From Sepiola atlantica (Eukaryota; Mollusca; Cephalopoda; Sepiida; Sepiolidae), in NCBI GenBank assembly GCA_963556195.1, contig CAUVYP010000579.1:744001-808000 (forward strand): a DNA stretch of 64,000 nt, given 5' to 3'. The position numbers and the translations under genes were made by a program. Each line of letters opens with the position of its first letter. The first letter of the stretch is position 1. This document shows, one piece after another, positions 24,049 to 35,577 of the stretch. Below the pieces are notes generated by a model. The model saw nothing but the letters and a program-made list of their open reading frames with translations, did no database searches and was not told where the DNA came from.

Positions 24049-25536
24049 TTGTTGATGTTTTGCGTATTCAGTTTGTATCGACATATCTCCGGGAGTACAA
24101 GAGCTGAACTTCTGAAACTTGGTACTTCAGTAGAAAATGTGTGTCCGCTAATGTCTGCAAAGTTTCAGAGCACAATTCTTATAAATGTGGAAGTTATAAA
24201 CAAAAGCGATATCAACTTAAAATCGCACTAAATTTTGTTGATGTTTTGCGTATTCAGTTTGTATCGACATATCTCCGGGAGTACAAGAGCTGAACTTCTG
24301 AAACTTGGTACTTCAGTAGAAAATGTGTGTCCGCTAATGTCTGCAAAGTTTCAGAGCACAATTCGAATAAATGTGGAAGTTATAAACAAAAGCGATATCA
24401 ACTTAAAATCGCACTAAATTTTGTTGATGTTTTGCGTATTCAGTTTGTATCGACATATCTCCGGGAGTACAAGAGCTGAACTTCTGAAACTTGGTACTTC
24501 AGTAGAAAATGTATGTCCGCTAATGTCTGCAAAGTTTCAGAGCACAATTTGTATAAATGTGGAAGTTATAAACGCAAGCGATATCAACTTAAAATCGCAC
24601 TAAATTTTGTTGATGTTTTGCGTATTCAGTTTGTATCGACATATCTCCGGGAGTACAAGAGCGGAACTTCTGAAACTTGGTACTTCAGTAGAAAATGTGT
24701 GTCCGCTAATGTCTGCAAAGTTTCAGAGCACAATTCTTATAAATGTGGAAGTTATAAACAAAAGCGATATCAACTTAAAATCGCACTAAATTTTGTTGAT
24801 GTTTTGCGTATTCAGTTTGTATCGACATATCTCCGGGAGTACAAGAGCTGAACTTCTGAAACTTGGTACTTCAGTAGAAAATGTGTGTCCGCTAATGTCT
24901 GCAAAGTTTCAGAGCACAATTCTTATAAATGTGGAAGTTATAAACAAAAGCGATATCAACTTAAAATCGCACTAAATTTTGTTGATGTTTTGCGTATTCA
25001 GTTTGTATCGACATATCTCCGGGAGTACAAGAGCTGAACTTCTGAAACTTGGTACTTCAGTAGAAAATGTGTGTCCGCTAATGTCTGCAAAGTTTCAGAG
25101 CACAATTCTTATAAATGTGGAAGTTATAAACAAAAGCGATATCAACTTAAAATCGCACTAAATTTTGTTGATGTTTTGCGTATTCAGTTTGTATCGACAT
25201 ATCTCCGGGAGTACAAGAGCTGAACTTCTGAAACTTGGTACTTCAGTAGAAAATGTATGTCCGCTAATGTCTGCAAAGTTTCAGAGCACAATTTGTATAA
25301 ATGTGGAAGTTATAAACGCAAGCGATATCAACTTAAAATCGCACTAAATTTTGTTGATGTTTTGCGTATTCAGTTTGTATCGACATATCTCCGGGAGTAC
25401 AAGAGCTGAACTTCTGAAACTTGGTACTTCAGTAGAAAATGTGTGTCCGCTAATGTCTGCAAAGTTTCGGAGCACAATTCTTATAAATGTGGAAGTTATA
25501 AACAAAAGCGATATCAACTTAAAATCGCACTAAATT
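24049..25536 (+). repeat. 8-unit copy of the block at 22190-23677
   Basis: Order is QK, QR, QA, QK, QK, QK, QA, RK. It is the same order as 22190-23677 at an offset of ten units, less the 1-bp deletion. The first QK after QA (24607) has GCGGAACTTC from T to G at 24663, a private change that only lengthens a spurious open frame. Confidence 0.88.
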
Positions 25537-26280
25537 TTGTTGATGTTTTGCGTATTCAGTTTGTATCGACATATCTCCGGGAGTACAAGAGCTGAACTTC
25601 TGAAACTTGGTACTTCAGTAGAAAATGTGTGTCCGCTAATGTCTGCAAAGTTTCGGAGCACAATTCTTATAAATGTGGAAGTTATAAACAAAAGCGATAT
25701 CAACTTAAAATCGCACTAAATTTTGTTGATGTTTTGCGTATTCAGTTTGTATCGACATATCTCCGGGAGTACAAGAGCTGAACTTCTGAAACTTGGTACT
25801 TCAGTAGAAAATGTGTGTCCGCTAATGTCTGCAAAGTTTCGGAGCACAATTCTTATAAATGTGGAAGTTATTAACACAAGCGATATACCTTTTAAATCGC
25901 ACTAAATTTTGTTGATGTTTTGCGTATTCAGTTTGTATCGACATATCTCCGGGAGTACAAGAGCTGAACTTCTGAAACTTGGTACTTCAGTAGAAAATGT
26001 GTGTCCGCTAATGTCTGCAAAGTTTCAGAGCACAATTCTTATAAATGTGGAAGTTATAAACAAAAGCGATATCAACTTAAAATCGCACTAAATTTTGTTG
26101 ATGTTTTGCGTATTCAGTTTGTATCGACATATCTCCGGGAGTACAAGAGCTGAACTTCTGAAACTTGGTACTTCAGTAGAAAATGTGTGTCCGCTAATGT
26201 CTGCAAAGTTTCAGAGCACAATTTGTATAAATGTGGAAGTTATAAACACAAGCGATATCAACTTAAAATCGCACTAAATT

Positions 26281-26466
26281 TTGTTGATGTTTTGCGTATT
26301 CAGTTTGTATCGACATATCTCCGGGAGTACAAGAGCTGAACTTCTGAAACTTGGTACTTCAGTAGAAAATGTGTGTCCGCTAATGTCTGCAAAGTATCGG
26401 AGCACAATTCTTATAAATGTGGAAGCTATAAACAAAAGCGATATCAACTTAAAATCGCACTAAATT
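26281..26466 (+). repeat. Satellite unit, subtype YA (first of 9)
   Basis: An RA unit with AAGTATCGG in place of AAGTTTCGG. Copies begin at 26281, 30000, 30558, 31860, 32418, 33719, 34277, 38368 and 38554. All lie between 26.2 and 38.8 kb, so YA marks a local expansion. Confidence 0.94.
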
Positions 26467-26838
26467 TTGTTGATGTTTTGCGTATTCAGTTTGTATCGAC
26501 ATATCTCCGGGAGTACAAGAGCTGAACTTCTGAAACTTGGTACTTCAGTAGAAAATGTGTGTCCGCTAATGTCTGCAAAGTTTCGGAGCACAATTCTTAT
26601 AAATGTGGAAGTTATTAACACAAGCGAAATACCTTTTAAATCGCACTAAATTTTGTTGATGTTTTGCGTATTCAGTTTGTATCGACATATCTCCGGGAGT
26701 ACAAGAGCTGAACTTCTGAAACTTGGTACTTCAGTAGAAAATGTGTGTCCGCTAATGTCTGCAAAGTTTCAGAGCACAATTCTTATAAATGTGGAAGTTA
26801 TAAACAAAAGCGATATCAACTTAAAATCGCACTAAATT

Positions 26839-27023
26839 TTGTTGATGTTTGCGTATTCAGTTTGTATCGACATATCTCCGGGAGTACAAGAGCTGAACTT
26901 CTGAAACTTGGTACTTCAGTAGAAAATGTGTGTCCGCTAATGTCTGCAAAGTTTCGGAGCACAATTCTTATAAATGTGGAAGTTATAAACAAAATAGATA
27001 TCAACTTAAAATCGCACTAAATT
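26839..27023 (+). other. Satellite unit with T-run deletion (185 bp), founder-like copy
   Basis: An RK unit with GATGTTTGCG in place of GATGTTTTGCG (T run now 26848-26850). The same deletion appears in the units at 32976, 34835 and 39112, each time between QK and RP. This copy alone also has AAAATAGATA near its end. Confidence 0.94.
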
Positions 27024-29441
27024 TTGTTGATGTTTTGCGTATTCAGTTTGTATCGACATATCTCCGGGAGTACAAGAGCTGAACTTCTGAAACTTGGTAC
27101 TTCAGTAGAAAATGTGTGTCCGCTAATGTCTGCAAAGTTTCGGAGCACAATTCTTATAAATGTGGAAGTTATTAACACAAGCGATATACCTTTTAAATCG
27201 CACTAAATTTTGTTGATGTTTTGCGTATTCAGTTTGTATCGACATATCTCCGGGAGTACAAGAGCTGAACTTCTGAAACTTGGTACTTCAGTAGAAAATG
27301 TGTGTCCGCTAATGTCTGCAAAGTTTCAGAGCACAATTCTTATAAATGTGGAAGTTATAAACAAAAGCGATATCAACTTAAAATCGCACTAAATTTTGTT
27401 GATGTTTTGCGTATTCAGTTTGTATCGACATATCTCCGGGAGTACAAAAGCTGAACTTCTGAAACTTGGTACTTCAGTAGAAAATGTGTGTCCGCTAATG
27501 TCTGCAAAGTTTCAGAGCACAATTTGTATAAATGTGGAAGTTATAAACACAAGCGATATCAACTTAAAATCGCACTAAATTTTGTTGATGTTTTGCGTAT
27601 TCAGTTTGTATCGACATATCTCCGGGAGTACAAGAGCTGAACTTCTGAAACTTGGTACTTCAGTAGAAAATGTGTGTCCGCTAATGTCTGCAAAGTTTCG
27701 GAGCACAATTCTTATAAATGTGGAAGTTATTAACACAAGCGATATACCTTTTAAATCGCACTAAATTTTGTTGATGTTTTGCGTATTCAGTTTGTATCGA
27801 CATATCTCCGGGAGTACAAGAGCTGAACTTCTGAAACTTGGTACTTCAGTAGAAAATGTGTGTCCGCTAATGTCTGCAAAGTTTCAGAGCACAATTCTTA
27901 TAAATGTGGAAGTTATAAACAAAAGCGATATCAACTTAAAACCGCACTAAATTTTGTTGATGTTTTGCGTATTCAGTTTGTATCGACATATCTCCGGGAG
28001 TACAAGAGCTGAACTTCTGAAACTTGGTACTTCAGTAGAAAATGTGTGTCCGCTAATGTCTGCAAAGTTTCAGAGCACAATTCGAATAAATGTGGAAGTT
28101 ATAAACAAAAGCGATATCAACTTAAAATCGCACTAAATTTTGTTGATGTTTTGCGTATTCAGTTTGTATCGACATATCTCCGGGAGTACAAGAGCTGAAC
28201 TTCTGAAACTTGGTACTTCAGTAGAAAATGTATGTCCGCTAATGTCTGCAAAGTTTCAGAGCACAATTTGTATAAATGTGGAAGTTATAAACGCAAGCGA
28301 TATCAACTTAAAATCGCACTAAATTTTGTTGATGTTTTGCGTATTCAGTTTGTATCGACATATCTCCGGGAGTACAAGAGCTGAACTTCTGAAACTTGGT
28401 ACTTCAGTAGAAAATGTGTGTCCGCTAATGTCTGCAAAGTTTCGGAGCACAATTCTTATAAATGTGGAAGTTATAAACAAAAGCGATATCAACTTAAAAT
28501 CGCACTAAATTTTGTTGATGTTTTGCGTATTCAGTTTGTATCGACATATCTCCGGGAGTACAAGAGCTGAACTTCTGAAACTTGGTACTTCAGTAGAAAA
28601 TGTGTGTCCGCTAATGTCTGCAAAGTTTCAGAGCACAATTCTTATAAATGTGGAAGTTATAAACAAAAGCGATATCAACTTAAAATCGCACTAAATTTTG
28701 TTGATGTTTTGCGTATTCAGTTTGTATCGACATATCTCCGGGAGTACAAGAGCTGAACTTCTGAAACTTGGTACTTCAGTAGAAAATGTGTGTCCGCTAA
28801 TGTCTGCAAAGTTTCAGAGCACAATTCTTATAAATGTGGAAGTTATAAACAAAAGCGATATCAACTTAAAATCGCACTAAATTTTGTTGATGTTTTGCGT
28901 ATTCAGTTTGTATCGACATATCTCCGGGAGTACAAGAGCTGAACTTCTGAAACTTGGTACTTCAGTAGAAAATGTATGTCCGCTAATGTCTGCAAAGTTT
29001 CAGAGCACAATTTGTATAAATGTGGAAGTTATAAACGCAAGCGATATCAACTTAAAATCGCACTAAATTTTGTTGATGTTTTGCGTATTCAGTTCGTATC
29101 GACATATCTCCGGGAGTACAAGAGCTGAACTTCTGAAACTTGGTACTTCAGTAGAAAATGTGTGTCCGCTAATGTCTGCAAAGTTTCGGAGCACAATTCT
29201 TATAAATGTGGAAGTTATAAACAAAAGCGATATTAACTTAAAATCGCACTAAATTTTGTTGATGTTTTGCGTATTCAGTTTGTATCGACATATCTCCGGG
29301 AGTACAAGAGCTGAACTTCTGAAACTTGGTACTTCAGTAGAAAATGTGTGTCCGCTAATGTCTGCAAAGTTTCGGAGCACAATTCTTATAAATGTGGAAG
29401 TTATTAACACAAGCGATATACCTTTTAAATCGCACTAAATT

Positions 29442-31301
29442 TTGTTGATGTTTTGCGTATTCAGTTTGTATCGACATATCTCCGGGAGTACAAGAGCTGA
29501 ACTTCTGAAACTTGGTACTTCAGTAGAAAATGTGTGTCCGCTAATGTCTGCAAAGTTTCAGAGCACAATTTGTATAAATGTGGAAGTTATAAACACAAGC
29601 GATATCAACTTAAAATCGCACTAAATTTTGTTGATGTTTTGCGTATTCAGTTTGTATCGACATATCTCCGGGAGTACAAGAGCTGAACTTCTGAAACTTG
29701 GTACTTCAGTAGAAAATGTGTGTCCGCTAATGTCTGCAAAGTTTCGGAGCACAATTCTTATAAATGTGGAAGTTATAAACAAAAGCGATATCAACTTAAA
29801 ATCGCACTAAATTTTGTTGATGTTTTGCGTATTCAGTTTGTATCGACATATCTCCGGGAGTACAAGACCTGAACTTCTGAAACTTGGTACTTCAGTAGAA
29901 AATGTGTGTCCGCTAATGTCTGCAAAGTTTCAGAGCACAATTTGTATAAATGTGGAAGTTATAAACACAAGCGATATCAACTTAAAATCGCACTAAATTT
30001 TGTTGATGTTTTGCGTATTCAGTTTGTATCGACATATCTCCGGGAGTACAAGAGCTGAACTTCTGAAACTTGGTACTTCAGTAGAAAATGTGTGTCCGCT
30101 AATGTCTGCAAAGTATCGGAGCACAATTCTTATAAATGTGGAAGCTATAAACAAAAGCGATATCAACTTAAAATCGCACTAAATTTTGTTGATGTTTTGC
30201 GTATTCAGTTTGTATCGACATATCTCCGGGAGTACAAGAGCTGAACTTCTGAAACTTGGTACTTCAGTAGAAAATGTGTGTCCGCTAATGTCTGCAAAGT
30301 TTCGGAGCACAATTCTTATAAATGTGGAAGTTATAAACAAAAGCGATATCAACTTAAAATCGCACTAAATTTTGTTGATGTTTTGCGTATTCAGTTTGTA
30401 TCGACATATCTCCGGGAGTACAAGAGCTGAACTTCTGAAACTTGGTACTTCAGTAGAAAATGTGTGTCCGCTAATGTCTGCAAAGTTTCAGAGCACAATT
30501 TGTATAAATGTGGAAGTTATAAACACAAGCGATATCAACTTAAAATCGCACTAAATTTTGTTGATGTTTTGCGTATTCAGTTTGTATCGACATATCTCCG
30601 GGAGTACAAGAGCTGAACTTCTGAAACTTGGTACTTCAGTAGAAAATGTGTGTCCGCTAATGTCTGCAAAGTATCGGAGCACAATTCTTATAAATGTGGA
30701 AGCTATAAACAAAAGCGATATCAACTTAAAATCGCACTAAATTTTGTTGATGTTTTGCGTATTCAGTTTGTATCGACATATCTCCGGGAGTACAAGAGCT
30801 GAACTTCTGAAACTTGGTACTTCAGTAGAAAATGTGTGTCCGCTAATGTCTGCAAAGTTTCGGAGCACAATTCTTATAAATGTGGAAGTTATTAACACAA
30901 GCGATATACCTTTTAAATCGCACTAAATTTTGTTGATGTTTTGCGTATTCAGTTTGTATCGACATATCTCCGGGAGTACAAGAGCTGAACTTCTGAAACT
31001 TGGTACTTCAGTAGAAAATGTGTGTCCGCTAATGTCTGCAAAGTTTCAGAGCACAATTCTTATAAATGTGGAAGTTATTAACAAAAGACCTATCAACTTT
31101 AAATCGCACTAAATTTTGTTGATGTTTTGCGTATTCAGTTTGTATCGACATATCTCCGGGAGTACAAGAGCTGAACTTCTGAAACTTCGTAGATCAGTAG
31201 AAAATGTGTGTCCGCTAATGTCTGCAAAGTTTCGGAGCACAATTCTTATAAATGTGGAAGTTATTAACAAAAGACCTATCAACTTTAAATCGCACTAAAT
31301 T
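29442..31301 (+). repeat. 10-unit block with a diverged RL-HB-like dimer
   Basis: Order is QT, RK, QT, YA, RK, QT, YA, RP, RL-like, HB-like. The third unit (29814) has GACCTGAAC in place of GAGCTGAAC. The first eight units recur in the same order from 31302. The final dimer is unique to this block and is described separately. Confidence 0.9.
30930..31301 (+). repeat. Diverged RL-HB-like dimer
   Basis: Both units end in AACAAAAGACCTATCAACTT, an RL-like tail with CC where others have CT. The first has CAGAG at 119, unlike the other RL units. The second has CTTCGTAGATCA, HB-like at 73 and 78 but with an extra change at 77, and lacks the HB states at 6, 103 and 132. No other copy exists in the window. 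It may be an older relative of the RL-HB dimer or a recombinant of it. Confidence 0.85.
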
Positions 31302-31859
31302 TTGTTGATGTTTTGCGTATTCAGTTTGTATCGACATATCTCCGGGAGTACAAGAGCTGAACTTCTGAAACTTGGTACTTCAGTAGAAAATGTGTGTCCG
31401 CTAATGTCTGCAAAGTTTCAGAGCACAATTTGTATAAATGTGGAAGTTATAAACACAAGCGATATCAACTTAAAATCGCACTAAATTTTGTTGATGTTTT
31501 GCGTATTCAGTTTGTATCGACATATCTCCGGGAGTACAAGAGCTGAACTTCTGAAACTTGGTACTTCAGTAGAAAATGTGTGTCCGCTAATGTCTGCAAA
31601 GTTTCGGAGCACAATTCTTATAAATGTGGAAGTTATAAACAAAAGCGATATCAACTTAAAATCGCACTAAATTTTGTTGATGTTTTGCGTATTCAGTTTG
31701 TATCGACATATCTCCGGGAGTACAAGACCTGAACTTCTGAAACTTGGTACTTCAGTAGAAAATGTGTGTCCGCTAATGTCTGCAAAGTTTCAGAGCACAA
31801 TTTGTATAAATGTGGAAGTTATAAACACAAGCGATATCAACTTAAAATCGCACTAAATT
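31302..31859 (+). repeat. Three linking units QT-RK-QT
   Basis: Order is QT, RK, QT, the last (31674) with the GACCTGAAC allele. With the units that follow, this repeats the order of 29442-30929 at an offset of 1860 bp. Confidence 0.9.
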
Positions 31860-33718
31860 TTGTTGATGTTTTGCGTATTCAGTTTGTATCGACATATCTC
31901 CGGGAGTACAAGAGCTGAACTTCTGAAACTTGGTACTTCAGTAGAAAATGTGTGTCCGCTAATGTCTGCAAAGTATCGGAGCACAATTCTTATAAATGTG
32001 GAAGCTATAAACAAAAGCGATATCAACTTAAAATCGCACTAAATTTTGTTGATGTTTTGCGTATTCAGTTTGTATCGACATATCTCCGGGAGTACAAGAG
32101 CTGAACTTCTGAAACTTGGTACTTCAGTAGAAAATGTGTGTCCGCTAATGTCTGCAAAGTTTCGGAGCACAATTCTTATAAATGTGGAAGTTATAAACAA
32201 AAGCGATATCAACTTAAAATCGCACTAAATTTTGTTGATGTTTTGCGTATTCAGTTTGTATCGACATATCTCCGGGAGTACAAGAGCTGAACTTCTGAAA
32301 CTTGGTACTTCAGTAGAAAATGTGTGTCCGCTAATGTCTGCAAAGTTTCAGAGCACAATTTGTATAAATGTGGAAGTTATAAACACAAGCGATATCAACT
32401 TAAAATCGCACTAAATTTTGTTGATGTTTTGCGTATTCAGTTTGTATCGACATATCTCCGGGAGTACAAGAGCTGAACTTCTGAAACTTGGTACTTCAGT
32501 AGAAAATGTGTGTCCGCTAATGTCTGCAAAGTATCGGAGCACAATTCTTATAAATGTGGAAGCTATAAACAAAAGCGATATCAACTTAAAATCGCACTAA
32601 ATTTTGTTGATGTTTTGCGTATTCAGTTTGTATCGACATATCTCCGGGAGTACAAGAGCTGAACTTCTGAAACTTGGTACTTCAGTAGAAAATGTGTGTC
32701 CGCTAATGTCTGCAAAGTTTCGGAGCACAATTCTTATAAATGTGGAAGTTATTAACACAAGCGATATACCTTTTAAATCGCACTAAATTTTGTTGATGTT
32801 TTGCGTATTCAGTTTGTATCGACATATCTCCGGGAGTACAAGAGCTGAACTTCTGAAACTTGGTACTTCAGTAGAAAATGTGTGTCCGCTAATGTCTGCA
32901 AAGTTTCAGAGCACAATTCTTATAAATGTGGAAGTTATAAACAAAAGCGATATCAACTTAAAATCGCACTAAATTTTGTTGATGTTTGCGTATTCAGTTT
33001 GTATCGACATATCTCCGGGAGTACAAGAGCTGAACTTCTGAAACTTGGTACTTCAGTAGAAAATGTGTGTCCGCTAATGTCTGCAAAGTTTCGGAGCACA
33101 ATTCTTATAAATGTGGAAGTTATAAACAAAAGCGATATCAACTTAAAATCGCACTAAATTTTGTTGATGTTTTGCGTATTCAGTTTGTATCGACATATCT
33201 CCGGGAGTACAAGAGCTGAACTTCTGAAACTTGGTACTTCAGTAGAAAATGTGTGTCCGCTAATGTCTGCAAAGTTTCGGAGCACAATTCTTATAAATGT
33301 GGAAGTTATTAACACAAGCGATATACCTTTTAAATCGCACTAAATTTTGTTGATGTTTTGCGTATTCAGTTTGTATCGACATATCTCCGGGAGTACAAGA
33401 GCTGAACTTCTGAAACTTGGTACTTCAGTAGAAAATGTGTGTCCGCTAATGTCTGCAAAGTTTCAGAGCACAATTCTTATAAATGTGGAAGTTATAAACA
33501 AAAGCGATATCAACTTAAAATCGCACTAAATTTTGTTGATGTTTTGCGTATTCAGTTTGTATCGACATATCTCCGGGAGTACAAAAGCTGAACTTCTGAA
33601 ACTTGGTACTTCAGTAGAAAATGTGTGTCCGCTAATGTCTGCAAAGTTTCAGAGCACAATTTGTATAAATGTGGAAGTTATAAACACAAGCGATATCAAC
33701 TTAAAATCGCACTAAATT
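31860..33718 (+). repeat. 10-unit higher-order repeat, copy 1 (1859 bp)
   Basis: Order is YA, RK, QT, YA, RP, QK, RK(-1), RP, QK, QT. It contains the T-run deletion (32985-32987) and the ACAAAAGCTG allele in its last QT (33533). A second copy with the same order and length follows directly. Confidence 0.92.
32976..33160 (+). other. Satellite unit with T-run deletion, second copy
   Basis: RK unit of 185 bp with GATGTTTGCG (T run 32985-32987), the same allele as the unit at 26839 and in the same QK/RP context. It lacks that unit's AAAATAGATA change. Confidence 0.94.
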
Positions 33719-35577
33719 TTGTTGATGTTTTGCGTATTCAGTTTGTATCGACATATCTCCGGGAGTACAAGAGCTGAACTTCTGAAACTTGGTACTTCAG
33801 TAGAAAATGTGTGTCCGCTAATGTCTGCAAAGTATCGGAGCACAATTCTTATAAATGTGGAAGCTATAAACAAAAGCGATATCAACTTAAAATCGCACTA
33901 AATTTTGTTGATGTTTTGCGTATTCAGTTTGTATCGACATATCTCCGGGAGTACAAGAGCTGAACTTCTGAAACTTGGTACTTCAGTAGAAAATGTGTGT
34001 CCGCTAATGTCTGCAAAGTTTCGGAGCACAATTCTTATAAATGTGGAAGTTATAAACAAAAGCGATATCAACTTAAAATCGCACTAAATTTTGTTGATGT
34101 TTTGCGTATTCAGTTTGTATCGACATATCTCCGGGAGTACAAGAGCTGAACTTCTGAAACTTGGTACTTCAGTAGAAAATGTGTGTCCGCTAATGTCTGC
34201 AAAGTTTCAGAGCACAATTTGTATAAATGTGGAAGTTATAAACACAAGCGATATCAACTTAAAATCGCACTAAATTTTGTTGATGTTTTGCGTATTCAGT
34301 TTGTATCGACATATCTCCGGGAGTACAAGAGCTGAACTTCTGAAACTTGGTACTTCAGTAGAAAATGTGTGTCCGCTAATGTCTGCAAAGTATCGGAGCA
34401 CAATTCTTATAAATGTGGAAGCTATAAACAAAAGCGATATCAACTTAAAATCGCACTAAATTTTGTTGATGTTTTGCGTATTCAGTTTGTATCGACATAT
34501 CTCCGGGAGTACAAGAGCTGAACTTCTGAAACTTGGTACTTCAGTAGAAAATGTGTGTCCGCTAATGTCTGCAAAGTTTCGGAGCACAATTCTTATAAAT
34601 GTGGAAGTTATTAACACAAGCGATATACCTTTTAAATCGCACTAAATTTTGTTGATGTTTTGCGTATTCAGTTTGTATCGACATATCTCCGGGAGTACAA
34701 GAGCTGAACTTCTGAAACTTGGTACTTCAGTAGAAAATGTGTGTCCGCTAATGTCTGCAAAGTTTCAGAGCACAATTCTTATAAATGTGGAAGTTATAAA
34801 CAAAAGCGATATCAACTTAAAATCGCACTAAATTTTGTTGATGTTTGCGTATTCAGTTTGTATCGACATATCTCCGGGAGTACAAGAGCTGAACTTCTGA
34901 AACTTGGTACTTCAGTAGAAAATGTGTGTCCGCTAATGTCTGCAAAGTTTCGGAGCACAATTCTTATAAATGTGGAAGTTATAAACAAAAGCGATATCAA
35001 CTTAAAATCGCACTAAATTTTGTTGATGTTTTGCGTATTCAGTTTGTATCGACATATCTCCGGGAGTACAAGAGCTGAACTTCTGAAACTTGGTACTTCA
35101 GTAGAAAATGTGTGTCCGCTAATGTCTGCAAAGTTTCGGAGCACAATTCTTATAAATGTGGAAGTTATTAACACAAGCGATATACCTTTTAAATCGCACT
35201 AAATTTTGTTGATGTTTTGCGTATTCAGTTTGTATCGACATATCTCCGGGAGTACAAGAGCTGAACTTCTGAAACTTGGTACTTCAGTAGAAAATGTGTG
35301 TCCGCTAATGTCTGCAAAGTTTCAGAGCACAATTCTTATAAATGTGGAAGTTATAAACAAAAGCGATATCAACTTAAAATCGCACTAAATTTTGTTGATG
35401 TTTTGCGTATTCAGTTTGTATCGACATATCTCCGGGAGTACAAAAGCTGAACTTCTGAAACTTGGTACTTCAGTAGAAAATGTGTGTCCGCTAATGTCTG
35501 CAAAGTTTCAGAGCACAATTTGTATAAATGTGGAAGTTATAAACACAAGCGATATCAACTTAAAATCGCACTAAATT
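33719..35577 (+). repeat. 10-unit higher-order repeat, copy 2 (1859 bp)
   Basis: Same order as the preceding 1859 bp, with the T-run deletion (34844-34846) and ACAAAAGCTG in the QT at 35392. I saw no difference from copy 1 by eye. Its last seven units are also the start of the 22-unit block at 34277, so the events are nested. Confidence 0.92.

Larger units (their letters stand above)
24793..29441 (+). repeat. 25-unit segment, member 2 of a large duplication
   Basis: Order is QK, QK, QA, RK, RK, RP, QK, QT, YA, RP, QK, RK(-1), RP, QK, QT, RP, QK, QR, QA, RK, QK, QK, QA, RK, RP. It follows 19028-23863 unit by unit at an offset of 31 units, then 30 after one RA is missing. Differences are YA for RA at 26281, a 1-bp deletion in the RK at 26839, and RK for QK at 28326. 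The ACAAAAGCTG (27396) and GATATTAAC (29070) alleles are shared. Private changes include AAAATAGATA at 26991, AAACCGCAC near 27940 and AGTTCGTATC in the unit at 29070. Confidence 0.87.

Noticed and set aside
24513..24851. 112-codon open frame in another frame
   Set aside because: T to G at 24663 removes a stop in a single unit. It is otherwise ordinary satellite.
26816..27004. 62-codon minus-strand frames (also at 32953, 34812, 39089)
   Set aside because: They appear only across the same 1-bp deletions and read through antisense satellite.
26745..27020. 91-codon + strand frames at the T-run deletions (also at 32882, 34741, 39018)
   Set aside because: The 1-bp deletion fuses two frames of adjacent units. 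It is a by-product of an indel, not a conserved coding sequence.
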